A stretch of 64,000 nt of DNA, taken from contig OZ021722.1 of NCBI GenBank assembly GCA_963978545.1, positions 39,387,365 through 39,451,364 of the forward strand, read 5' to 3'. Both the position numbers and the translations under genes were made by a program. Positions 27,798 through 39,700 of this stretch are shown here, piece by piece. The number at the start of each line of letters is the position of its first letter. The first letter of the stretch is position 1. The notes below the pieces were generated by a model. The model did not search any database. It was not told the DNA's origin and was given only the letters and a program-made list of their open reading frames with translations. This DNA comes from Linyphia triangularis (taxonomy: Eukaryota > Arthropoda > Arachnida > Araneae > Linyphiidae).

Positions 27798-30700
27798 GTT
27801 ATTTTGTAGTAGTTGTGTGGCCCAGTGTCATGGACACATATCGTTGGTATATAGGTCCCAGCTTTTGGCGCTTCGCGAACAGACTCGGTTTGCATGCAGA
27901 AAAGTTCATTGCTACGCAAAACCAAGCTCGCTTTTCTTGCTGGATAGTTAATGAACACATTTAAGCTCGTAAACAAAAGTTCATTTGACATATAAACAAA
28001 AGTTCATTGACACATAAGCACAGATCAAACATAAGAAAGGTTCATTGCAATGTAAGAACAAGTTTATTTGACACAAAGTTCATTGACACATGAGCACAGA
28101 TCACACATAAGAAAAGTTCATTGCTATGTAAGAACAAGCTCTCTCAAAAATGTATTGCTATGCAAGCACAGGCTTGCTTTACTCACTGAAAGGTTCATTG
28201 CTGTGCAATAGGGTGTTTCATTTTGTAAAGCAATAAATAAAATGTAAAAATTTCACAGACTTTGCTTATGCCCCAAGTCTCAATGCTATAAAAGATATAT
28301 ATGCCAAATTTCAAGAAGATTAAATAATATTTAGAGGTTCTACACTCTGATCAGTTTTGTAAAAGTAGAAGAAAAAAAAATGATTTTTCAATGTTACTTA
28401 TTTTTATTGGGTAAACTAGAAATCCCAAACTTAAAATAATATTCAGACTAGACACTAAGATTAATAGATAATATGATAGGCAAAACAAAAGCAATTCCTC
28501 TTTCTGCGGTAATATAACCACCTTAACACATGGCTTCTTGGAGAATCACTACAATACTCTGTCACGCCGTGGGCCCCAAACAATTCAAAAAACGTCTTTG
28601 CTTTATTAGTAACGAAATTGATCAGGTCTTTTCCTTCAATAATTATGTTTTTACCCTCTAATTGTTTCATCTCTTTTTTCTTTGTAGGTTTGGTTTCTAA
28701 ATTTTTAGTCATTTTTTTCTTATCAACTAAAGTAACATATTCGTCTAAAAATGCTAATCCTACGCTTGTTTTTGGCAGATACCAGAGGTGACTCTCAGCA
28801 ACTGTGAGAGCACTTTTTTTGACATTTGCATCTGGGTAAGTACTCAGAAGCTGTAGCTCATCCAAATTATTCTTTGGACCCTGTTGATTTACGATTGCCT
28901 CTTTCTAAAAGGAGCATATATGAGGCTGACAAAATGTGCAACTCGTTTCATTCCTTTCAATTCTCATTGAGGAATATTCAAGAGGACAATTTTAAGTGCA
29001 TATATTACTTTTACCATCCACCTTGCTTGATGCAGAGTCCCTGATATTTAGAAACTGAAGTTGTTTTTAGACTAACCTCCTAGGTACAGGAATGAGAATT
29101 GTAATAACTCTTTGTAGTCTTCTTTTGGATTAATTCCTTTTTTTTTTTTTGACATTTTGATGCAGTTAACCATTTTCACTTGTTGTTTTTCTAGAAAGCC
29201 TTGAATAGGAATTCCTACATCTAGCATTGTAGTATATGACTTCTTCTCAAGTGAGGAAATACATGAGAAACCCACTAGTACAAAGCACTTCAATATTGTA
29301 AATTTCACTAGTTTGAGATAAAAGTGATCAAAATGTGCAACTCCTAAATATTATCCAATCTTTTTGAAATTTGGCATTTATATCTTTACATCCCTGAAAC
29401 TTTGGGTGTAAGAATATGAAAGTCACATCTTTTGAAAAACGGAACACCCTACTGTGCAAGCATAAGCTTGCTTCACTTGCTAGAAGATTAATTGCTTGAT
29501 ATTAGAACCCTACTCCAGTCTAGAAACAAAAAAATTTCCCCATTAATACCATAACACAGCCCCCTTCACCCCTCTGAGAATATTTTAACACTATGTTTTT
29601 CAAAAGTCCAATTAGAAGGCCAAAATTACTTATGGGGAAAATTTCGGAGCTGTACGCCAATTAGAAGCTGTTTTGTAACAAATTTAGTTAAAAAAAATTC
29701 ATTGAAATTTTGACATTCTGTTTCTCAATAGCCCAATTTTTTAACAAAACTTTTGATGTTGAAAATTTAAGAGCTGTAGCTCTATTAGAAGTCATTGAGT
29801 AAGAAAAAAATTAAAATTAATTAAAATTTTAACATTCTGTTTTTCAAAAGTCCAATCAGGAGGCCAAAACTTATATTGAAATTCTCAGAGCTGTACACCT
29901 ATTTTAGGTATCTTTTTATAGAGAGACAGACTTTGCTTTATTATGATAGATCGAGGTGGCTACAGAACCTGAAATTCATGGAAATCAGGGAATTTTGTAA
30001 AATTACCCTTTAATCAGGGAAATTTGAAATTTTGGAGTTTCCCTTCTTGCATGTCCCATGTGGATATCTATCTTGGTTCACATCACATGGTGGATGCTGT
30101 GATGTCATCATGCTGAATACAGTTTCTTAGCATGTACTTTTTCAAGTGTGTCTAAAAAGTCCGTCTTTTTTTAAAAGTCATTGCGTTTTTTTTCTGCCAA
30201 AAAATTATGAACTTTGTGCTAGTCGTGTTTATAAAAACAATTTTTTGCTTTATTTAATCTGCATTTTTGTGGTTTGAGATAATATTTGTATTGTACAAAA
30301 TTTTATTTCTATACATTTAGGAGTAATTAATTTTTATAAGAAGCTGTTAATTTCAGGCCTTTTTTTTCATTCAATAAATGTTGTTTATCTTTAGTCAACT
30401 TCAAAAGACATAATTTTTCATAAAAGATCTGCACCTAGTGAAATTTGTGACAGAATAGTAAAATGCTGATTATTTAAGTTTTATGCACATGCATGCCCAA
30501 GTTCAGTAAATATTTAGGACAGGAATTTCTGTTTATGTTATGAACAGGAAATAGCATATGACATATATTAAAGAAAATAACATGTTTTATTTGTGTTATT
30601 TTTGAAATTAAAAAGAAAAATATTGTACTGGTTTTGCTTTACCTTGAAGTTAGCAAGTATGGCTGTCGTTGGTGAATTTTGTATTTTTTAATTAATGTTT

Positions 30701-33700
30701 TCCATTCTTTTTCATACTCTAGCTGTAAAGATGCTTTTTTAAATTTTTAACGCAAATTTATTATGGTGCAATTATACTTTGACTATTTAGAATTAAATTT
30801 ACTTATTAAATTTTGGCATTTTTAAATTGGCCATTATACTGTTTGTTTTTTTAATTATAGCGCACATCAGGGAATTTTTAAGGAACTCTTCTTGAAATCA
30901 GGGAAATGTCATGGAATTTTGTTTCTCAAATTCTGTAGCCACTCTGATAGATGGATTTGGCTTCTTTTTTTTTTTTTAAGGTTTTTAGTACAACATACTT
31001 TTATTAACAATTTACAACTTTATTTTTCAATACTTTTTATTTCTTAATTGATATTACTATTGTGTTTACAGAGAACTGTCAGATGTAAGTAAGAAATAAA
31101 TTTATAATATTTTTTTTTTCTCTCATCTTGGTGGATCTGCCCTATTTCTGTTTTTACACTCAGTGTGGCAATGGAATTTTTTATACCTCAATGAATTTAT
31201 TTAACTGCTGATTTCTGCCCATAAAGCAAGTCTCTTATGAGAATGCAATAATCTAATATGTGTTTTGAAAATGTATTTTAATATGAATACTTTTGTGTAT
31301 ATTTTTTTGTTTTAAAACCTCTTTGCTAAGTCTATCATAACAGAAAAATGATTAAAAGCTTGAATTGAATTAATAATTTTTATTTGAAATCAATAATTCA
31401 GCATTTTTAATTCTTTTATAGCAAACCTTATTATTGATACTTCATGGATTCTGTAAACTTTATTTCTTTTCTTATAGATTGACACAATTATTAATGAAGG
31501 ATCTATTAGTCTCATACAAACAGCTCGTAAACTTCACTTTTTAGAAGACCTCAATATCAGTAGTATCGAATGGTTTGAAAATAACAAAATATCTCAAGAA
31601 GCTGCAAAGAACTTGAAAGATATTGGTAATTTCTCTATTTATGTAACAGTTCTGAGTTTTTCTTTACTTAGATTTCCATAATTAATGTATGTGTTGTGTG
31701 CGTGGGAAATTGGACAATTCCTGCATTTCTTTTTTATTTTCTTCTTTTTTTATTCAATTCTAAATGTTTCAAAAAGGCCAAAAACAGAAAAACTTTTGCT
31801 CAGTGCACTTTTTCTTTTTTTTTTTAATTTGCAATCAAAGATTCCCTGTTTGACATTGGCGAGAAAACGATTCATTCAGCTCAAATTGAATGTGATGTCA
31901 AGGCTTCCCAAACATCTACGCTTGAAATGTGCCCACAGAAACCACTTTTGCAAGTTTCTTTCAAATTGCACAAGCCTGTTCGTGATATGGCAATGGTCTG
32001 CCGGCACCAACTATTTGGTAGAAACCTCACAATATCCATAGAAACAGTAGGAACCCTTGACATCACTGATTTTGTCGTGTGTTTTGATTGGGCTGGTTTT
32101 GGCTCGATTTTGAGGCATTTTCTTTTTCTAATATTTAAATAACTAATTTTTTTAAAGAACTTTTGTTTAAATATTTGGAATCAGAAAGAAATTCTTCATA
32201 AATATAAACTAATTTCACCCATTTTTAAAAAATGCGGGAATCATCCTTTCCTAAGACAAGTTTTCAAAGTATATTATTATCGCTAACTTGTTCAATAGCA
32301 TAATATGCACTTGTCTCATATTTTATCGTAGTAGCATTTGACAACAGTAAAAGATTCCCCTGTTGCTGGGAGCAGAAAAAGACTCATACTGTTAGGAATA
32401 TTCAATAACTTGTAACTTCGTTATGTTTGTGAGTTAAAAAAAAATTCCTTGTAATTATTTTTCATTAGATTTATTTTCATTGATGACAATGTTTGAGAAA
32501 GAAGTTGTGAGTGCTAAATTGCTGAAAATAAAAATATTAGTGTCTTAAAACATAATTTTAGACAGTGACTGAGAGAAGACTATAGCCTCGGGTATGATGA
32601 AATCCAAAATAGTAGACTGGACGGGCGGTATTTTCCATCAGTTCCTAACATATTGCCATCAGCTGACATAGCTAAGCTCCTCATTTTGATGGATTATCAT
32701 CTACAAGATGTACACAAGACTGAAGCACTGCAAGAGAAATATGCACATCAACTTAAATTTTTTAAAAAATAATAAAACAACATTTTCCAATAATATATAT
32801 CTAAATAAAAAAAAATTATTTGATATAAAGCCAAAACACTAAGTTTTCAAGTCATTATGTTTGCCATTCCACAAACACAGCCTCCATTGAGCTTCTGAGA
32901 TCAAATCCTCGCACTCGAGGTCTGTTAATTTTCTCTACACTGTCAATTTTACTGGACGAGTTCTTCTAAACAAGTGAAAAGACTCTAGGTCAGCGTCAGC
33001 CACTACACGGCCCGCTGGCCGGATTTGGCCCGCGACAGATTTTTCTGCGGCCCGCCTGCAGTACAGAAGATTAAAAAATCATATTTCATGTTATGGACTT
33101 TTTTTTTACATAATTGTAATTTGTTCAGAATAGTACATGTTTACTATGTAGAACAGAGCTCTCCACTTCGTACCCAAAGAAACTATATGAAAAAGCTTTC
33201 AGCAAGATGATTTTCATCAAGAATAACTAAACTGAATCTCATTTGGACAACTTGTTAAGATTGGCTGTAACAAATACTGAGACAGACATCGACTCTAGCA
33301 TAAAATAAACTGAACGATTTTGACTTCCATCGTCTCGTAATTGATATCGACTATTACAGAGTAATCTGGAAGTGCAGTTTATATACTTTTATTAAAAGAT
33401 AGTTCAAGTCCCATTGTCAAGTTGGAACAGAAGATTCATTTCTTTCTTAGACTTTAATTAACTAATAAGGGAAAAAAAAGAATCAAATATCAATTGTAAT
33501 TTTACTAAGATAAGAAAATCAATATTTTTTTCAGGTTTTAGAAATGTTATATATTGTAAAATCGATAATAATTAAATATGCATATATTGGTGTATCCGGC
33601 TCTTTAAATGCTCCAACATAAGTCATACAGCCCGTCTCTATAAATTAGTGGCAAACGCTGCTCTAGATGGTGAGTGAAAATTAATGTCTAGGGATGGGGC

Positions 33701-36700
33701 ACGTGGTGATCAAGCAGCAAGGAATTTGACCCAAACTCTTGTGCTTATCATAGCCGGCCAGACCACCCTTACTTCCATTGTACTCAATATAAATCTAAGC
33801 AATGGCATCCATTACTTACCCCTTGTATCGTAGCTGAGGCATAAAGAGTGACTGAGAGGGTTTAGGGTAATGACATCATAGCTGAAGCATTAAAGTTAAC
33901 TAAAACAAGGTTAGAGTCCAACTATTTAATTATTATGTAAAATATCTATTTAATATCCACTAGCTCAGCCAATTCTGCATTTACATTAGAAAACCATGTA
34001 AAAATCTTAAAAAAATATATAATTTCTTTGTTATTGTTTTTCCAATGGTCAAAAAATCAAGGATTCTTCAGGCAGTAGCGACTATTTCTAATGTCATATT
34101 GCAGTAACTTTGATAAATATAAATTGACTAACAAGTATCATTAGGTAGGTTGGTAGCTTTTCTATACTATTAATAATAATACTACTTTCACTTTTTTCAC
34201 TTATACTGTTTGGTGTGCCGTTCAAAATCTATAAAAATATTTCAGAATTATTTTGGTGTCAAAATAGTCAGTGCAGTATACCAAAAGTTTGTATATATTG
34301 TTGCGTTGTACGGGTTCGAAAGATTTGACGCCAAAGCAGATCAAAACTTGCAGAAATTTATTCCAAAATAACTCTTCACAGTTCTCTTACAGCTCCAGAA
34401 CTTCTCGTTCTAGTAGACACAATACAGCTCTTTTCACCTCAACAGAGCACAAAACAGCAGTTAAAAACTTGACAAACAACTGCTAAATCGCCGCAAAAGA
34501 CAATGCAAAACAGTTCGCATTAGAATGCTCAGTATCTCAAGTCAGGAATACAGCTCTCACAATGAACGTTGAGAGACAACTCACTCAGCGATTCAAAATC
34601 AACTAACTGACTCACTCACGGCCGGGTATATATAGGGGAGGCTGCGAATCTTCACGAACCTTCCCGAGAGAGAAATTTGGAGAACTTTCTAGATAGTAGT
34701 CGAAAAGTCCTTATAACATGTACATGGGATACATGTACCGAAAATGTCCCCAAACTTGGCGACCATTTGGCGATTTCTCGCCAAATTTGGCGACAAAAAT
34801 TAGTCGCTAAAACCGTCGCCAACTTGGCTCTATCTCGCCAACTTGGCGAGATTCCCATTACCATAATGTTAAATGCCCTGCCCCTTGAAACTCGCTTCCC
34901 AGAGTTACCTCTGTAAAACCCGCTATCAAGCATTGGGAGGCTCATTGCAGGGAAACAAACCATTGCATTGTCTTATGCGAAATGTACAGAAATTTATCTA
35001 TTTACAAAATTAATACTACGAAATATTTACAAATAAACAAAAATTCGTAACATTGCCCCCCTCCCAATGACTGCACGTCCCGGGCAGTACAGTTCCCGGA
35101 AAGAAGGCTCACTTTCAATGCAATAGCAAACACTCTGTGTTCATAACTAAACTATAAAACTTACTAATTTAAAGACATTAAATAAATAAATAATTAAATA
35201 AACAATTAAATAAACAATAAACTTAAAAATTTATATACACATGTGACCATGGTCTTAATAACTATATACACTTTGTACATAAGGGGGATTACAAACTAGG
35301 GGGATTACACACTATGGGGATTACAAACTATGGCCATAGTAAGGGCTAACCTGTCGTAATGAACGACTCTAGGTTTAGAGTTTGGTGACTTACGTATTCT
35401 GACCACGACATCATTCAGCCGGTTGAGGACTGAATAAGGACCATCCCAGTGAGACTGAAGTTTGGGAGAGAGTCCTTTCTGTCGTTTCGGGTTCCAGAAC
35501 CAAACCTTGTCACCTTCGTGGAATTGATGTCTTCGTGGAACAGCCTTCGTGTCGTATCTGGTCTTCATCTTATCCGTCGCCAAGTGAATTCGCTCTCGGG
35601 CAAAATTGTGCACATCTTCAAACCATGCCTGGAGATCCTCGACGTATTCCTCTGGCGATGAAGGTGCATCCGGAGGGCGGCCAAACAACAGATCACACGA
35701 CAGACGAAGGTTACGACCGAAGAGCATCTGGGATGGGGAATAGCCTGTAGTCTCGTGGACAGCACTGCGATAGGCCAGAAGAAACAAAGGTGACTTCTGA
35801 TCCCAGTCCTGTTGGTTTCTCGAAACCATCAGTGAGAGGTTATTGAGGATGGTTCTGTTAAACCTCTCCACCATGCCATCCGATTGTGGGTGTAAAGGCG
35901 TCGTCTGTGTTTTGTCAATGCCAAGTAGATCACAAAGTCCTTTCATTACAGCAGAGGTAAAATTCCTTCCTTGATCAGAGTGTAACTGAAGAGGCACTCC
36001 AAATCTGGAAATCCAGCTCTGAACCATTACCTCTGCAACGGTGGTAGCCTCTTGATCAGGGATAGGATACGCTTCGGGCCACTTCGTAAAATAATCCATG
36101 ACAACAAGGATGTATCTGTTGCCGTCAGCAGATCGTGGTAGTGGTCCCAAGATGTCAAACGCAATCCGTTCAAAAGGAGCTCCCACGTTGTAACGTTGCA
36201 GTTTTCCTCGACTGCGTTTCTTCGGTCCTTTCCGGGCTGCACAGGCATCACATGATTGGCACCACTTCTCCACGTCAGGTCTCGCTTTACTCCAGTAGAA
36301 CCGCTCTCGAACTCTTTGCAACGTCTTTATTATTCCAAAGTGGCCTCCAGTTGGACTACTATGAAGTTCTTTAAGAATGTCTGGGACTCGGGATCTTGGA
36401 AGCAATAGCTGCCATCAGGATGTCTTTCCGTCATCAGATTCGAACTTTCGGTACAGCACGGCGTTTCGAATATGGAGGGAGTCCCAGAGGGCCCAATATT
36501 GCTTTATCGTCGGACTAAAGATGGAAATGTCCTGCCAAGTAGGTGTCGCATTCGAAGACTCCTTTAAATCGATTAAAGGCTTGATGTCAGGATCTCCCAA
36601 TTGGTCTTTTCTGACTTCTCCGTCACTCCACGGGTCTGGATTCAAAGATGTTGAAGATGTAACCTGGCGTATTACCGGATTGATCAGCCCGTAACTCGCT

Positions 36701-39700
36701 TCAACTCTGGAACAATATCGGCAGCTCTCTGGGCAGGGTCTCCTAGACAGGGCATCTGCGTTTCCATGTGATGATCCTTTCCGATGACGGATATCGATGT
36801 CATACTCTTGGAGTCTCTCTATCCATCGGGCTATCTGACCATCAGGATTCTTGAAATTTAGAAGCCAGGTCAACGATGCATGATCCGTACGGAGCAGGAA
36901 TTTCCTACCGTAGACGTAATGATGGAAATGCTCTACGGCTTTAATTATGGCGAGCAACTCTTTCCTGGTGACACAGTAATTCCTCTCCGGTTTAGATAGG
37001 CACTTACTCCAATATGCTACGACTCGTTCTTGGCCGTCTATTTCTTGGGACAAAACAGCACCGACACTTTCGTTGCTCACGTCCGTGTCAAGAATGAATT
37101 GTTTATTGGGCTGAGGATAGGTCAGGATAGGTGCAGATGTTAAAGCCTCCTTCAGTTGGTCAAATGCATCCTCACAGTCTTTCGTCCACAAGAATTTCTG
37201 CCTGCTCTCCTTGCTGCTTGTATTGTAAGAAAAGTCCTTCACGAATCGTCTATAGTAGGTGCAAAGCCCCAGGAAACTCCTTAATTGATGTACATCTTTG
37301 GGGCATCTCCACTCTTTAACTGCCGACACTTTTTCTGGATCTGTGCGTACACCCTCGGCAGAGATGACATGTCCGAGGTAGGTTACTTCATGTCGGAATA
37401 ACTTACATTTGGCCGGACTTAACTTCAGGTTAGCGTCTTTTAATTTCCGCAGCACCTTCCTAAAATTTTCAAGATGTTCCTCGAAACTTCGCCCCACGAT
37501 AATGATGTCATCGAGGTAAACGAGACAGGCTTCGTAGGAGAAACCTCTTTGCACTGTTTCCATGAGGCATTCGAATGTTGCTGGAGCATTGCATAATCCA
37601 AATGGCATCACTTTGAACTGCCAAAGTCCTTGTCCGGTTGTGAATGCTGTCTTCTCTTTATCATCAGGGTGTATCTCAACCTGCCAATATCCACTCTTTA
37701 AGTCTAGTGTTGAAAACCACTTGTTTCCAGAAAGAATGTCCTGAGTGTCATCAATTCTGGGAAGAGGGTAGCTGTCCTTCTTCGTGACATCGTTCAACCT
37801 CCGATAATCGACGCAAAATCTAGTTGAACCATCCTTCTTCCGAACCAGCACGATGGGAGAGGCCCAAGGGCTGGCTGAAGGTTCAATCACGTCGCTATCT
37901 TGCATTTCTTTTAGAAGACTTCCTACCTCTTCCTGTTTGGCAAACGGTAGTCGTCTTGGGTGTTGCTTGATAGGTGGGTGGTCTCCTGTATCAATTCTAT
38001 GCTGCGTCAAACTTGTTCGTCCGACATCCGAAGATGTGCGGGAAAAGACATATTGGAATTCATGGATGACCAGTGGTGCAGCACTTCTTTCTACATTGTT
38101 TAATGGTGCATTCTGCAGTAGCTCTGATGTTAAGTTTTCTGAAGACACAGTGGCTGGAAGATTGGTAGTTCGATTTATGCAAGTTACGGGAGTACAGGTG
38201 GCTAACACTTCACCTTTCTTAATGACTTTCACTTTATCATTCACATTGGCGACCCTCACAGGTATGGCAGTCCTTGAAAGGTCGACGAGAGTTGAAGCCA
38301 CCAGTACTCCTTTGGGGCTGTTGTGGTTTTCAGGGTATTCCATTATGCCATATCGGAAACTTTTATCTTCAGCTATGTATCCAGGAAGTAATAATTCTGT
38401 TCTTGCGGGTAATGTGATGTCATTTTGAGCTATTATTTGATGTACGGATTTAACTTCACTATCTTTGATTCCAAATAACGCTATGTCTTCAGAAACTGAA
38501 TGCAGCTCATTATTTTTAAAGTCTAAGGAAAAATTATATTTCCTTAAAAAGTTCAGTCCGAGTATACAAGTGTCCATAATGTCCGCCACATATGCCGTGT
38601 GATGATAAGAAGCACTCCCAAACGTGATATTAATGTTCATTTTTCCATGGATGTTGATTTTATCGCCGGACACAGTTTGGAGGGTAACGCAGGGCGGGGT
38701 CCAGATTACTCTTCCATCCAGTTGTTGAGCCAAATCTTTCCGGATGATGGTCACATTGGCTCCAGTATCGATGATCATATTGCAGCGAACTCTATTTACG
38801 TGTCCTATGATGAAGAGTCCATTACTGCCGCCACTCATTGCAGAAATTTGTAGAGCTCTAAGATGGGGCTTTTCAACAACTGGCAACCTCCGCCCATCGA
38901 GATGGCCAGAATTTAGTTTTCCTCCTCCCTTCTGGGAGCGGTCTTGGCTCCAGTGTCTTGGCGGGATCTGCAGTTTCACCGTATGTGGCCCTCGCCTCCA
39001 CAGTTCCAGCACTTCAGGCTCTGCTTCTTTTCCGGAGTATTTCTTCTCAAGTTACTGACTTGTCTTTGCAATTCATCCAGACGAGCAGCAATTAGGTGTT
39101 CTGGTTCCTGTATAGTAGCAGTCCTGATAGGATGGCGTTCTCTACGAGTTGCTTGCTGCGCTGCTTCGTACTTCATGGCATATACTAAAGCACTTTTTAA
39201 ATCCTTGACATCTGCCATTCGTAGGGCCTTCTGTATCTCTACATCCCTGATGCCATCTACGAAGTACTGTAGAGACAAGATTTCTCTCGTTTCAGCGGGG
39301 CAGTCCGAAAAGGCGAGATGGGAGAGCCTTTCAACATCCATGGCGAGCTCCTGGAGTGTTTCGGTAGGCTTCTGTTGGCGAGATTTCAACTGCAGCCTGC
39401 TGTAGTCTTTCACACATTTCTCGCCAAACCGCAGTTCTAATGCACTTGAGAGTGCGTTGAAGTCCAAGCGTTGCTCTTCGGAAAGAGTTTGTAGTATATC
39501 TGCAGCTTCAGCTCGCAGAGATGCAGCTAACTGGCAGGCTTTTGTCACGGAGTCCCATCCGTTGGCTTTGGCGACAATTGTGAATTGAGTTTTATACACT
39601 TGCCAGGAAGATTTTCCATCGTAAGTCGAAAGCTTTATTGAAGGTCTGGTGGTAATTGGTACACATTTCAAATCTTCCGAAATAGTTCTGCTTGACAGTC

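Larger units (their letters stand above)
27845..29951 (+). repeat. Dispersed repeat (CCGTGCTTCGC family), copy 2, carrying a nested hAT
   Basis: Shares with copy 1 the phrases TATAGGTCCCAG, GTTCATTGCTA(C/T)G and GCTCGCTT. After the nested insertion come three tandem units with CCAATTAGAAGGCCA or variants (29608, 29735, 29853). It ends GACTTTGCTTTATTATGATAGAT. The 5' end is truncated relative to copy 1. It lies in a METTL4 intron. A second hAT sits in its last 8 bases. Confidence 0.65.

Noticed and set aside
31066..31085. A 13-base microexon of METTL4 between CAG and GTAAGT near 31072-31084
   Set aside because: Its length would shift the frame into exon 3, whose other two phases contain early stops.
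31715..32243. An 8-bp target duplication for this MITE and for the CAGGGTT MITEs
   Set aside because: I compared the flanks of all four copies and found no convincing match, so no superfamily was assigned.
37853..38428. A 191-residue plus-strand frame within the Gypsy element
   Set aside because: It is the antisense shadow of pol, which has clear domain motifs on the minus strand.
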